DNA of 64,000 bases from Pasteuria penetrans (GCF_900538055.1 NZ_UZAC03000001.1:1612001-1676000); one strand, 5' to 3'; positions 8,924-18,980 are shown, counted from the stretch's first letter. The notes: generated by a model from the sequence alone, not told the origin. Made by a program: numbers and translations.

Positions 8924-9583
8924 CTACCCCCGTAAAGTTAATAATTTTCTCAGATGATTGTCCAGTAGTTTGTCGATATCAGGTCTCGGGCCATATTGAG
9001 CATGAGCAATCCGTCCTGTTGCGTCAATGAAGATGATTGTTGGTGAACCTATGACTGAGTAGAGAACGTTTGTGTCTTCATCCCCTAGGAGAACGGGGGA
9101 GGGCGGGGACAGGGATTGTCCTGTTTTTTCATGGGATTGATCGATAAATTTTTGCACTGTTTGGATGTTCGGCTCGTTTTGAAATTCGTTCACATATAGA
9201 AAGTTGATTTGATCCCCATACTGGCTTTGCATTTTCTTGATGGAGGGTAATGTTTCCACACAAGGCCTACAACTAGTGTAGAAAAAGAAGAGAACCACAG
9301 GCTTGTTCATGTACCTTGATAGGGTCACTTTATTGCCCTTTTGACCATTTTGCAGAATGGGGAAAGTAAAATCAGGGGCACATTGTCCGCTATGGGGGCC
9401 TACTTCCCCATTACAGCGGGGGGAGGCAGATACAAGAGGAGGTGATTTTCTATTAATAAACCATAGGATAATTCCGGATATGACAATAAGTCCTATTATA
9501 ACTAATGTTACCATTTGTTTACCTACGGGAGAACGGGGTGATGGGGTACTGGTTTTTTTCTCCCCATTGTCTAGAACATTCAT
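8924..9583 (-). CDS. Membrane-anchored thioredoxin-like protein (ResA/TlpA type)
   Basis: 219 residues with one N-terminal signal anchor (residues 24-43) and an outside thioredoxin-like domain. The active site is Cys105-Arg-Pro-Cys108 (TSCRPC) and the cis-proline loop is GSPTIIF. ResA-like proteins reduce apocytochrome c haem-binding cysteines, taking electrons from CcdA; a ccdA-like gene lies 480 bases upstream on the same strand, which supports that role. A spore role like that of StoA, which also depends on CcdA, is an alternative. A good AGGAGG stands 11 bases before the ATG. Two further cysteines before the domain (RCNGE and GQCAP) are unusual and could form a disulfide. Confidence 0.85.
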   Translation of the reverse strand: MNVLDNGEKKTSTPSPRSPVGKQMVTLVIIGLIVISGIILWFINRKSPPLVSASPRCNGEVGPHSGQCAPDFTFPILQNGQKGNKVTLSRYMNKPVVLFFFYTSCRPCVETLPSIKKMQSQYGDQINFLYVNEFQNEPNIQTVQKFIDQSHEKTGQSLSPPSPVLLGDEDTNVLYSVIGSPTIIFIDATGRIAHAQYGPRPDIDKLLDNHLRKLLTLRG

Positions 9584-9830
9584 AATGTGGCATGCCTCCT
9601 GAATTCATAACGGGATTTTGGGATTAGAAATAGAGTATGGATTTGCGGGTTGGAAAACCTGTTCCCGAGAGGGCTTCTCGTTACACTGTTTTCCTTTCTC
9701 CATTAGCGGATTTTCTTGAACCGGTATGAATAAAGGCATGATAGGGAAAATAGTCCTCCCTTCCAGGGGAATTTGGGGTGAAAACTTAGGGTGTACGGTT
9801 CCTTGTTAGGATAGATGGAATTGTCCTATG

Positions 9831-9886
9831 GTTGCATTTCAAGTTTGGTGTCGGAGCCTCCGAAGGGGGATCTCTTTTTCGTCCCC
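9831..9886 (+). repeat. GGTTGCAT... repeat with hairpin and T-run
   Basis: GGTTGCATTTCAAGTTTGGT followed by GTC, an imperfect GC-rich stem and CTCTTTTTCG. The same head sequence followed by a hairpin and Ts recurs at 36386 and 59242, so it is a small dispersed element, perhaps a mobile terminator. Apart from this, 9584-10060 holds nothing recognisable. Confidence 0.5.
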
Positions 9887-10060
9887 CCTACGTCATCTGA
9901 TCACCTGTCCCTGAATCTATTTTTTTTATAAATTATTACAATATATGATAACAGCTATAGCTTCATTCGGACAAATGCTGTCTACATGGCGGAGTGGGAG
10001 TCTACTATGGGATTGACTACACTAAGCCCTGAACCAATGTTTTAGAATTATATGAGGGGA

Positions 10061-10795
10061 CTACTTCAAAATGTTTAATTTACCGATTATCAGAAGAACC
10101 CCAAAGAATATCATAGTGGTACCACCTATAATCTGCAATATACGTGTACACCGAACGAGAAACTTCATCCAACTGAGAAAAAAAGCGAACAGTATGAAAG
10201 GGGCACCAAAACCGAGGGACAACAAGGTCATGCAGCCGAATGCTTGATCGGGTTGTTGGGTGATGAAGGCGAGAACGGGACTTACCGCGACTATGAGACA
10301 AGGCGACAAACCAGAAACAAGCCCTAGCCCGATAAGGAAGGAACTTATATACCCCACGGATTTGTTGGTGGTGATAGTAACGTGGCGTTGCATGCGAAAC
10401 AACCACGTGGGTTGGAGTACCCCTGCCATGATGAGTCCCATGAGGATCAAAACGAGACCACCTATAACGCGCATTGTGCCCTTTTGGTCGTACCAAAAGG
10501 TGCTAAACCAAGAACCGGTGGCACTTATTCCAAATCCAAGGGCATAAAAGACTAGGGAAACACCTGCCACGAAGCAAAGACTGTGTACAATTAGGGTTCG
10601 TGAGGTGGCCCAGGTCCTACCCCCCTCTTGTAGAGAGGTTGCGGATATACCCGTTAGATAGGCTATATAGGTGGGATATAGAGGGAGAAAACAACTGGAG
10701 AAAAAAAAGAATATACCTGCTAAGAACGACCCCAAAAAGGGTATTGATTCCACAATGTTTTCTACTGCATCCGCAGATAATCCCATAGTGTCCAT
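10061..10795 (-). CDS. ccdA: CcdA-type cytochrome c biogenesis protein
   Basis: About 244 residues, six hydrophobic helices. The pair of membrane cysteines typical of CcdA/DsbD is seen in SSCFLPLYPTY at the first helix and GLSPCLIVAVSP at the fourth, each followed by prolines. CcdA carries reducing power from cytosolic thioredoxin across the membrane to ResA or StoA. The frame opens at 10819, but GGGAGG stands eight bases before the ATG at 10795 (MDTMGLSADAV), so this start is preferred. The probable partner is the ResA-like gene downstream on the same strand. Confidence 0.85.
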   Translation of the reverse strand: MDTMGLSADAVENIVESIPFLGSFLAGIFFFFSSCFLPLYPTYIAYLTGISATSLQEGGRTWATSRTLIVHSLCFVAGVSLVFYALGFGISATGSWFSTFWYDQKGTMRVIGGLVLILMGLIMAGVLQPTWLFRMQRHVTITTNKSVGYISSFLIGLGLVSGLSPCLIVAVSPVLAFITQQPDQAFGCMTLLSLGFGAPFILFAFFLSWMKFLVRCTRILQIIGGTTMIFFGVLLIIGKLNILK

Positions 10796-11323
10796 ATCTG
10801 TATCCTCCCTCCCATGCAAGATTTTCTGTTGAATAGATGGAAATTCCTGAACCGGACGACCGAAGACGGCGGCTCCCTTTGGGGGTTCTCACAGTGACTT
10901 ATAGAATGGCCCCAGACGATGATCAAAAACTGGCTTGAACCTACGCCGGAATCGCGATCTCACCCCGATTCGTATGTATGGTGCTGGTGCTGGAATTAAA
11001 AGTCAGTTGATTTGGTTTTTTCCGATATTAATTATATTTCAAAATAATATATATTGATTGCTATTAGTTAATGAATTACTTCTGTATAATATGTATGGAT
11101 AATTTGTAATGTAAATAAAAAATTGAATAGTATGAATGTTTTGGACCGGATATGTGTGAAACGTAACGATTATGGTTGGATTTCTACTATAACCATGGAA
11201 ACTCGGTTTTTGAACCCATGAGCGCGGAAATGAATGCCCTATTCCGCACACCTTGGCACGCCAAATAGACCGGCCTATAGTTCCGATTATTTTATGAATT
11301 TTTTAAATTATTAGATATGCTCA

Positions 11324-13000
11324 TCACGATATGACTTCTCTCCTTCTTATTCTTATAAATTTTACTATATATTCGGAGACTTGAGATGTGTTATACGCTA
11401 CACACTTTGCGAACATTGTCAACCTAGCTCTTCGTTCACCACGCACCTTAAGTCGGCGAGCTCCGTAAGCATTTTTTAGTGCGGAGCAAACGCCCTCAAT
11501 GGCCGCACGACTGTTCCCTGCTTCCCTATATTTTGTCTCCTCCAATTGATCTCTTTGCTCCGCCGCCGAGTACGTTCGGTCGGTTAATCTTATGGTTCTT
11601 CCCCCTGTTTTGTTGAGTTTGCCAATGCACTGATCCGCAAAGGGGCACTTCTTGCAATCCTCCCCGTTGAAATAAGCCACACTGGTCCCGCTCCCTGGTT
11701 TTCTCCCTGGTTTGTACTGGCTGTTCTCGGGTTCCTTGTTTGCCACGCACCGTGTAATTTCCTTTGTTCTTTTGTCTCGCACAAACGTGCTTGCCCTCAA
11801 TTTATCGGGGTTCTCCCTTCGGCCCGTCATATTGGTGAAGCATAGCGAAATACCCTTTGATTGGGCAAGTTCGCTTATCTCATGGCTGTAGTACCCCCCA
11901 TCGGCACACAACCGCATTCCATCATGGGGAACCCATGTTTCTATGTACTCCTTCGCAAAGGCCGTATCTGGATGAAGGGAACCTTTCATATCAAAGAAGG
12001 AAATTAGGCTTACTCCCTTCTCTCCATCACGATCCTCTACGATTTGTCCGGAATATCCCCAACATTCCTGTTTGTTCTTCTTCCTGTACTGAGCATCAGG
12101 ATCATAAGGGCTTTGTAGACTACCAGAACGCACCTTGGAGAGCATCCTGAGATTTCCTTGTTCATCCTCCTCAGTTTGTTCCCAGATCACCCTTTCCAGC
12201 AATGCATACTCCTTGGTTGATCTGATGTTGTCATAGTGGGAGACCTGTTCCCTTACAGCCAAGCAAACCCCAATTAGCTCTGCAGTCCTATGATCCCTTG
12301 CTGTTGCTCCTTTTTTTGGGGGAAGGGGAGGCTGATAGCCCAATGATTGCCGACTATCGATGTCTGTTAGTTTGCACCCCTTCTCCAGAAAAACCCCCCA
12401 CTCCGCGGGGAGGGGAATCAGGAGTTCAGCCGAGATACAAACCACATTTTTTGCCACCAGATAGATCACGTCATTACGGGTCAATTTCCTTATGTTGCTG
12501 TTGATTAGCGTGCTATCCATTCTACGGCAGGTGGATGTCATACCTACTATTGACTTTTGGAAGGTGGTGAAGTGCTGAAAGGAGTCCCGTGTAACATTGC
12601 ATTTTGTTTTCTCCTCGTATGCCAACAACCGTTTTCTGCCTTCGTATAATGTTCTCCTACCTATAAGGGGCTTTCCTTTTTTGCCCCCCAGAGCTTCAAA
12701 AAACCTTCCTTCCCGTGGAATACGTTCGATCAATTCCCTGTCTGTCCACCCAAAGGTTTCTTTAATGGACTCCAGGATTATGGTAAAAAGGATATCCTTG
12801 CAGGGTTGACCGATAGTATTATGATAATCGGCATATGTTTCCTTGTACCATGAAGCATGTTTCGCGTAATACTCGCAAAGGGTTGCAAGTTTAATTTCTT
12901 CCTTGGTGGAACACCAGCGCCACTTATCCGCGAAGCATTCAATCCATTCCTCTATCCCTTCCAAGTTCGACTGTTCTATGGTACAATACCCTGAGACCAT
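11324..13000 (-). CDS. IS1182-type transposase (558 aa)
   Basis: A DDE transposase with the IS1182-like order: N-terminal helical region, RRMDSTLINSNIRK with the first Asp, LCADGGYYSHE with the second Asp, a zinc-knuckle-like CKKCPFADQC, and AAIEGVCSALKNAYG with the catalytic Glu near the C-terminus. It cuts and joins the element ends. GGGAGG lies nine bases before the ATG. The ATG and this ribosome site lie in a large inverted repeat (12994-13062) that could hide them in read-through transcripts. The protein is full length and differs from copy 2 by only a few residues, so the element probably moved recently. Confidence 0.95.
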   Translation of the reverse strand: MVSGYCTIEQSNLEGIEEWIECFADKWRWCSTKEEIKLATLCEYYAKHASWYKETYADYHNTIGQPCKDILFTIILESIKETFGWTDRELIERIPREGRFFEALGGKKGKPLIGRRTLYEGRKRLLAYEEKTKCNVTRDSFQHFTTFQKSIVGMTSTCRRMDSTLINSNIRKLTRNDVIYLVAKNVVCISAELLIPLPAEWGVFLEKGCKLTDIDSRQSLGYQPPLPPKKGATARDHRTAELIGVCLAVREQVSHYDNIRSTKEYALLERVIWEQTEEDEQGNLRMLSKVRSGSLQSPYDPDAQYRKKNKQECWGYSGQIVEDRDGEKGVSLISFFDMKGSLHPDTAFAKEYIETWVPHDGMRLCADGGYYSHEISELAQSKGISLCFTNMTGRRENPDKLRASTFVRDKRTKEITRCVANKEPENSQYKPGRKPGSGTSVAYFNGEDCKKCPFADQCIGKLNKTGGRTIRLTDRTYSAAEQRDQLEETKYREAGNSRAAIEGVCSALKNAYGARRLKVRGERRARLTMFAKCVAYNTSQVSEYIVKFIRIRRREVIS

Positions 13001-13062
13001 CTGTTATCAACCTCCCTTTATAGTGGGTATAAAGAGGATTGTATAGGAATAACAGATGGTCT
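12994..13062 (-). promoter_or_regulatory. Inverted repeat enclosing the IS1182 transposase start
   Basis: AGACCATCTGTTAT (12994-13007) and ATAACAGATGGTCT (13049-13062) are perfect complements. The transposase ATG lies in one arm and its ribosome site in the loop side. Transcripts entering from outside would fold and hide the start, while one beginning inside the repeat would not; this is a known protective design in other IS families. The same repeat is present in copy 2 at 42302-42370. Confidence 0.6.
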
Positions 13063-13334
13063 TCAAGTTTCTTTGAGGGTATTTTTCAGGTAATACATAT
13101 AAAGTTGTTTCGAATGTACGTAAGGAAGGTAGGGTCATATCCTATTTTGACTATATGTTCGGAATATTATTATAATATCGGTAACCTAACCATAATTAGG
13201 GAACCGAGCTTCTATAGATAGTATGATTTCATAAAAGTTTATGTAGTTATTTTTATGAATCCGCAAAAGCCCACTTTCCATTTTTATTCGAACCTCAGGA
13301 AACAATTGTGAACCTTTTTAACGGCACCAGCACC

Positions 13335-13641
13335 ATGTATTGATATCGTAGGGTATTTTGACAACATTCCACATAATTTGATGAGGGATGCTCCCCGGCA
13401 CGTTACGGATGATAAAGTCATACTACTATGCGGTATTACCACGTTCAAAATAAATAAAAATATTCTAGTTGATGATCGATGTCATTTTTTGCACTCAATC
13501 CATAGTGGATGGTCTCCCAATTCATTTTTTAACCGACTACTTTCTAAATTCCTCACTTTCCAGGGGCTGTTTCAAATCATCAATTTTCCCTACCGTAGGG
13601 ATCGAAACGCTACAAGACTTAGCGAAGGCCTTCCTAAATAA
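13335..13641 (+). pseudogene. Possible group II intron reverse-transcriptase relic, split by IS1182
   Basis: Right after the IS the plus strand reads VCIDIVGYFDNIPHNLM, then DAPRHVTDDKVILL. This resembles reverse transcriptase segments of the form VDIKGYFDNIPHDLLM...I.D..VL.LI. Across the IS, removing the element and one target repeat restores the codons before VCIDI. The later part of the frame lost its resemblance and ends at a stop at 13641. No YxDD motif is seen. The group II intron copies in the window lack ORFs, so this could be a relic of the enzyme that once moved them. Confidence 0.45.
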
Positions 13642-14219
13642 GGGAGGCAGGGTCCACAACTTACCCTCTTCTGCTCCTTTCACCCATCTTCCGATTGCGT
13701 GCGTTGGCCGCCACATTATACTGTCTAAAAACCTGGGTAACGCGATGTCTATTTTGTAAATCTGACCCACTACCTCTTGCTTGAATTCCAGTAAGAAATT
13801 TTTGCGTCCTACAATGTTGACCCCTTATGAAAGATGTCCATTCAATAACCAGGTACCTGTTCGGGTTTATCAGGGGGCGTGGGGTCAAAAGTACCCCGCA
13901 GGGCTCCTAAGTCTTCGGGAACTATCTTATATTTTTAAATATAATATATTTATTTATTAATGTAGTACCCATCACATGTATTTTTTAGTAAATAGTATCC
14001 TATGACTGTATGATAACAAGCACGAAAACTGGGATAGGCGTGTCTAAACGATCGGCTGGTACCATCTCATACTTTTGACCCGACCCCAGGGGCTCACTAA
14101 ACCCCTATCTCCATTATAGAACGGATAGACAACATATAACATGTATTGTATATTAAAATAACATTACACTTTTGTAAGGAAATACACGGAAGTTCCACGC
14201 GTCTAGGTGACTATCCTAC
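13642..14219. other. Decayed DNA, no recognisable gene
   Basis: Short frames on both strands near 13640-13890 have some coding character but no family I can name. GGGTCAAAAGTA at 13884 and the reverse-oriented TACTTTTGACCC at 14072 are an inverted pair that may mark the ends of a lost element. Confidence 0.4.
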
Positions 14220-14983
14220 CGAAAAATAAAGCGTTGGGAGAGGGTGAAACGAGGAATTCCCTTTCTTGCCGAGGATCCACTTTGTTTGCCCTGCGGTGAC
14301 CTCCAGCGACATACCGTCGGTTCGAAGGGAGACGAGCTTTTTCAACGAGTAGGGATCATAACGGAAGTAGGGATCCGCTAGAACAGATTGGAACTTGGCG
14401 TTTCATATTCTAATAATTTTACATCGTACTCCATTGTCCCTTTGATAGCTTTTCCGCCCCAGATATAGGACCCTTTCATAGCCAGCCAACCATATCCAAG
14501 CCTTTCCAATGGTGGAATTTCCCCAGTTTTTATCGTGCAGAACGAAACACCCGACAGTTTGGATGGCTTACTCGGGTAAGGATCCTGATTGTTTGTAAAT
14601 ATTGTACCCGCTCTGGGAGATCGTTCTCCATTTTTTTATCACAAATAGGGGCCGGTAAGGCAGTATGAGTATTGTGGCCCATCAATCTATATCCTGCTCG
14701 TAATTCCATAAAATTTTTTATTTTCACGGGACAGTATAACAGAAAGATAAACAAAAAGAAAATGGAAATTGATTACCATTTTCAATGAATCAGAACGGTC
14801 CAGATACTATAGTGAATAGGTAAAAAAGGGGAGGACAGAGCCAGAAAAACAAAATATATTTTTTATATTTTAATATAATAAATGTATTTTATATAGTAAT
14901 CCATAGGGAAAGCACCCAGAATGGAGGGAAATCTCCCTCAAAAACCCTGTTCGGAAATTCACACCCCCAACGGAATACTGCCC
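14220..14983 (-). mobile_element. 5' half of a decayed IS256-type element
   Basis: On the minus strand it starts at an IS256-type end (GGCAGTATTCCGTTGGGGGT with GTGAATTT after it), followed by the transposase N-terminus ALPAPICDKKMENDLPERVQ. It then follows the intact protein at 44056-45312 through TWLAM and ADPYFRYDPYLLEK to FAGQTKWI near 14260, with frameshifts. The C-terminal half, with most of the catalytic residues, is gone. Confidence 0.8.
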
Positions 14984-15019
14984 CCGAGAATCCTCATAAT
15001 GGGGAAGCGGCAAGTTCCC

Positions 15020-15485
15020 CATATGAGGAGCGCGTAGCAGTCATCTTAACGATACTGTTCCGTCAGTTTTTTTCTGTGTCCCAGTATTTCTAAAAGTGCT
15101 AGTTTATTTTCGTAGGTAAGACGTCCCTCATCATCTTCTACTACATCCCTGAATAAAACAATCTATATCTGCAATGAACTTCCTGTCGCCCAGGGTTTGT
15201 TGTAAGAGAAGGTGAAGGGGGTGGGAGGCTCCTTCCTGAACCCCCCAAGCCCCTTATTCTCCCCGTCTTCCCAATAAAGATCGGGTTCCATAGACCCTAA
15301 TATAATAAGATTGATGAGGAAATGAACCAGCCGACACACCCTCTCCTGTCCTCCTTTACCCATCTATTTACACTACCTAGATATCTGGTCCCTATGTTGT
15401 CCATTCTTGACTTACTCAACCGTCTTTTGTTTGAGTTCCAACGGGAATTTTTTTCGAACCGTCTTCATGGTTACCCCCTACAGGA
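15020..15485 (-). pseudogene. Relic of an IS3-like OrfA helix-turn-helix gene
   Basis: On the minus strand MKTVRKKFPLELKQKTVE is followed by VKNGQHRDQISR and KGGQER with in-frame stops between, which resembles the N-terminal helix-turn-helix of IS3-type OrfA. A second, also broken, copy lies at 35045-35232. Downstream on the same strand are the open segment TYENKLALLEILGHRKKL and a stop near 15053. The family call rests on the first 30 residues only. Confidence 0.4.
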
Positions 15486-15734
15486 AAATACCTCTACTGT
15501 ACCGGGATCCATGACACTAGAGGTTCTAATAGATAGTCCCCTCCTCTCCTGTTTCCTCCCGAAACCATCATCCCCCGCTTCTCGGCATCATCCCCGGAAC
15601 AGAGCGAACCCAGGGGGACAAGTATGCCTCAACGCACCCCTATCCCCTCTATCCCATTGCTAAGGAAAAACGCAGAAAAAAGGGACCCAAAAATACTACT
15701 CAGAGACGATGATATAGAAGCAAACTCCTAAAAA

Positions 15735-15815
15735 CGACCACCTTAATATTATCTAAGTCAAGATGTAGGATCAGGGTACCTCTTCTGACCCTACATCCCC
15801 TATGGCCCATTTCGA
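15735..15815. repeat. Hairpin-bearing repeat shared with 23750-23822
   Basis: CTTAATATTATCTAA followed by GATGTAGGATCAGG and, after a short loop, TGACCCTACATCCC. The same layout recurs at 23757-23822, where the hairpin overlaps the stop codon of a small secreted protein. It may be the 3' end of a lost copy of that gene or a dispersed terminator. Confidence 0.5.
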
Positions 15816-15937
15816 ATTATACATGAATATATGAGTAGCATCATAAAATTGTAATTTTAACCTAAAACAAACAAAGAAAAAGACCCCCGGCATGAACCCC
15901 CATAGAAAAAGTGGATATCCCCTGATATCCACCACTA

Positions 15938-16549
15938 TTAGGACTCCTCCACACCATTCTCAGATGATGGTTCCTCCTTACTGCTGTCCCCTCCCTCATC
16001 ATCTCCATTGTCTTTCGCCTTGCCCCCCTCATCCTGATCTTCCATGTTCTCACTATCCTTCTCACTACCCCGCACAATACGAACTGATGTACCTTCAGAA
16101 ACCCTACCGTACAATTCCTTCGCATCCCTATCCAACATACGTATGCAACCGTTAGAAACCTTAGCACGCTTCGTAACAAGATCCGGACTACTAGTTCCGT
16201 GAATAGCTACCCCATTTCCACCTTTTAAGGGCATGAAAACAGCACCAAACGGATTACCTCTTGCGCAACCCTCGTACAAAATCTCCCCTGTGTCCTTGTC
16301 CCTAAACGGATGGCACCGCTCTTTATACCATATACTAAACACACCCGCCGGTGTTTTAGTGCTATCCTTTCCTGTAACCACAGGGAATTTCTTCTGCAGC
16401 TCCTTTCCTTCATATAATTTCAACATATTTTCCTTAAGATTAACTACTATATGAGTCCCTTTAGGTTGGGGATTGCTTTCTGCGGAAGCAATCGATGAAA
16501 ATAAAAAGCTACACGACAAGGAAACCAACCATACAAAAAATTTATTCAT
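15938..16549 (-). CDS. Secreted L,D-transpeptidase (YkuD domain)
   Basis: 203 residues: signal peptide 1-23 (cleavage after ASA), YkuD domain about 31-158, then an Asp/Glu/Ser-rich tail of about 45 residues. The catalytic signature is H117-GTSS with S132-NGC135-IRM; Cys135 is the nucleophile that forms the acyl-enzyme with peptidoglycan stem peptides and makes 3-3 cross-links or attaches other molecules. The domain start KGTHIVVNLKENMLKLYE and the TPAGVF motif are typical. No LysM wall-binding module is present; the acidic tail is unusual. It stands alone. In spore formers such enzymes often work on the spore cortex, but no context shows that here. Confidence 0.9.
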   Translation of the reverse strand: MNKFFVWLVSLSCSFLFSSIASAESNPQPKGTHIVVNLKENMLKLYEGKELQKKFPVVTGKDSTKTPAGVFSIWYKERCHPFRDKDTGEILYEGCARGNPFGAVFMPLKGGNGVAIHGTSSPDLVTKRAKVSNGCIRMLDRDAKELYGRVSEGTSVRIVRGSEKDSENMEDQDEGGKAKDNGDDEGGDSSKEEPSSENGVEES

Positions 16550-17010
16550 AAGTTTATTCCCCCCTATTCCATTCTTAGATGGATCCTGAAACCAATCTCA
16601 AATTTAATTATATTCCTTCACCCCATGGAATACAACAACTGATATTTTTTCATTTAATAATAACTTAATTTATATTTATTTTATATTTATATATAAACAT
16701 ATAAATATGCATATGTATATAGTAAAATATTATATTAGATAGTAATACAACCATGGGTATAAACAAATATAGGCCGAAAATCCTATCCTCATCTATCCCG
16801 TTCCCTATAGGGGGTGGAATGAATCCCTTCCCAAATCAAACCTCCCCCCCTATATACCAGTCGAAAACCGAATAAAAACACCAACAAAAACCGCCCATAT
16901 CATTCCATTGCCCATTCCCCCACACATCACAATATGAATGAAATCAAAAAACTACTACAAAAGCACCCGTATTCCAAATCATGACAGATCCCTTTTCTTC
17001 TACACTCCCA
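16550..17010. other. AT-rich intergenic stretch
   Basis: Holds the upstream region of the L,D-transpeptidase (poly-AT 16640-16740, likely promoters) and the 3' side of nadA. CCCTATAGGGG near 16802 is a short palindrome. No gene is seen. Confidence 0.5.
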
Positions 17011-18120
17011 TTACGCGAGGGAGAGCATACGATCAATCGCCAATTTAGCCCAATGCTTTGTCACCTCATCCACAATGATGCGGTTCACGGGCTCCTTGGC
17101 AAGAATGCAATCCAAGGACCAGAGAAGATGCGGACGATCGATCCGATTCATGGTCAGACAGGGACACATGGTAGTACTCAACAGGCGAATTTTTTTCTCC
17201 GGGTATTGTTTCGCCAATCGCTGTACAAGATTAACCTCCGTACCTACGGCCCACCGGGTCCCCGCCGGTGCCGCTGCAATCGTTTTTATAATAGATTCTG
17301 TAGATCCAGAATAATCAGCTGCCTGCACCACCTCGAAAGAACACTCCGGATGAACAATGATCTTGCAATCCGGTTCCCGTTTCCTAAAACTCTCCACATG
17401 CTCCAAGGTGAACTTCTGATGGACAGAGCAATATCCTTGCCAGAGAATAAGCTGCAACTGCTCCACAGGCACGGTTGCATCGATGATCTTACCCAATCCA
17501 GGGGACCAAATCGCCATCCGTTCCAGAGGCACCCCCATAGCGTAAGCCGTATTTCTCCCCAGATGTAGGTCCGGCAAAAAGAGAATTTTTCTTTTCCGTT
17601 CCCAGGCCCATGTAAGAACCCTCCTAGCATTGGAAGAGGTGCAAGTCAACCCATGATGTTTGCCAACAAACGCCTTGATGGCCGCACTGGAGTTCACGTA
17701 CGTAACCGGAAGAATGGTATCCCTCCCACACACCTCCTCCAGAATTCCCCACGCTTCCTCCAGATCCCCTATATCCGCCATATCCGCCATGGAACAACCC
17801 GCACGCAGATCCGGTAGAATCACCTGTTGTCCCGGGGCAGCCAAAATATCCGCCGTCTCCGCCATAAAATGTACCCCGCAAAACACAAGAAAACGCGCCG
17901 TCCTTTGTCTAGCACCCTTTTTCGATAGTAACAGGGAATCACCACGATGGTCAGCATAAACAATGACATCTTCCCTCTGGTAATGATGCCCAAGAATAAC
18001 CAAATCTTTCCCTAGGGTAAACTTCGCTCTGCGTATGCCTTCATCCAATCGATCCCCCGCTAGCTGCCGATAAATCTGTGGGAGTGGTTCGACCATAAAA
18101 TTCCCACGTTCGATAGCCAT
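17011..18120 (-). CDS. nadA: Quinolinate synthase
   Basis: 369 residues. NadA condenses iminoaspartate with dihydroxyacetone phosphate to quinolinate, using a [4Fe-4S] cluster. The cluster cysteines fall at the Bacillus-type spacing: Cys109 (RAGCSMAD), Cys231 (WQGYCSVHQ) and Cys319 or Cys321 (TTMCPCL). LGHHYQRED and HPECSFEVV are also typical. It is the last gene of the nadB-nadC-nadA cluster, 26 bases after nadC on the same strand. Iminoaspartate comes from NadB and quinolinate goes to NadC, so the three genes form the whole de novo pathway to nicotinate mononucleotide. Confidence 0.97.
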   Translation of the reverse strand: MAIERGNFMVEPLPQIYRQLAGDRLDEGIRRAKFTLGKDLVILGHHYQREDVIVYADHRGDSLLLSKKGARQRTARFLVFCGVHFMAETADILAAPGQQVILPDLRAGCSMADMADIGDLEEAWGILEEVCGRDTILPVTYVNSSAAIKAFVGKHHGLTCTSSNARRVLTWAWERKRKILFLPDLHLGRNTAYAMGVPLERMAIWSPGLGKIIDATVPVEQLQLILWQGYCSVHQKFTLEHVESFRKREPDCKIIVHPECSFEVVQAADYSGSTESIIKTIAAAPAGTRWAVGTEVNLVQRLAKQYPEKKIRLLSTTMCPCLTMNRIDRPHLLWSLDCILAKEPVNRIIVDEVTKHWAKLAIDRMLSLA

Positions 18121-18146
18121 TCTAATCCTCCCCTAGCCAGTTTCAT

Positions 18147-18980
18147 TCATGTAGGAACATCAAACCCTATATCCAATGCTACCGCGGCCTGTGTTAAACA
18201 TCCGAGGGAAACCGCTTGAACCCCTGTGGAAGCCATATCACCCACATTATCTAAGGTAATACCCCCGGAAGCCTCCAAAAATGCCCTGTTTTTCACCCTG
18301 GACACAGCCGTTCTTACCTCCCCCACAGAAAAATTATCCAATAGAATATAGGACACACCCGCCTCAAGGGCCTCATCTAGCTGCGACAACGTCTCCACTT
18401 CCACAATCACGGGCAGAAAAGGACCCGCAAGCCGTTGAATCTTTTGCAAAGCTTCCCTCAAATCAGAAATAAAGGGCCAGTGATTATCCTTGACTATGGC
18501 TGCATGACCTAAATCAAAACGGTGATTATACCCACCCCCTATACGAACAGCATAACGCTCTAGTGCACGCATCCCCGGCATCGTTTTTCGGGTATCCAAA
18601 ACTTTACAATCCCAGGCAGCCACCTTCTCCACCACCTGACGTGTTTTAGTAGCAACACCTGATAAACGCTGTACGAGATTGAGTATCACCCGTTCCCCGG
18701 TAAGGATTGCACGTGCCCTTCCCTCCACAGTCAATAACTTCATCCCCGATACCACCTGTTCCCCCTCAGAAACATGATGATGACAGATTATGGAGGGATC
18801 CAACCGTTGCAAAATACGCAGGGCCAACAACAAACCTGCTACAACACCCTCTTCCCGTGATACCATGTGAACAACAAAACGTGCCTCCTCGGGAACCAGG
18901 GACTCTGTCGTGAAGTCCCTGATACCTACATCCTCCTGTAAGGCCCTCTGAACAAAAACTTCCTCATCCCTGTTGAGCAT
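18147..18980 (-). CDS. nadC: Nicotinate-nucleotide pyrophosphorylase (carboxylating)
   Basis: 277 residues from the ATG at 18980 (MLNRDEEVFVQRALQEDVG), although the frame is open to 19307 inside nadB. NadC converts quinolinate and PRPP to nicotinate mononucleotide with loss of CO2. Seen are DFTTESLVP near the start, GERVILNLVQRLSGVAT, TRKTMPGMR, GGGYNHRFDLGHAAIVKDNH and the C-terminal EASGGITLDNV. The start overlaps the end of nadB by 17 bases, and GGGTGG stands before it, so the two are probably translationally coupled. Confidence 0.96.
   Translation of the reverse strand: MLNRDEEVFVQRALQEDVGIRDFTTESLVPEEARFVVHMVSREEGVVAGLLLALRILQRLDPSIICHHHVSEGEQVVSGMKLLTVEGRARAILTGERVILNLVQRLSGVATKTRQVVEKVAAWDCKVLDTRKTMPGMRALERYAVRIGGGYNHRFDLGHAAIVKDNHWPFISDLREALQKIQRLAGPFLPVIVEVETLSQLDEALEAGVSYILLDNFSVGEVRTAVSRVKNRAFLEASGGITLDNVGDMASTGVQAVSLGCLTQAAVALDIGFDVPT

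Larger units (their letters stand above)
10980..13334 (-). mobile_element. IS1182-type insertion sequence, complete copy 1
   Basis: 2355 bp bounded by imperfect inverted repeats starting GGTGCTGGTGC and flanked by a 6-bp direct repeat ATGTAT (10974-10979 and 13335-13340). It encodes one transposase on the minus strand. About 340 bases lie between the left end and the stop codon, and about 330 between the start codon and the right end. The second copy, at 40288-42643, is almost identical. Copy 1 interrupts a possible reverse-transcriptase relic. Confidence 0.95.

Noticed and set aside
17286-17881. Frames overlapping nadA
   Set aside because: Shadows of nadA; no family resemblance and no ribosome sites.
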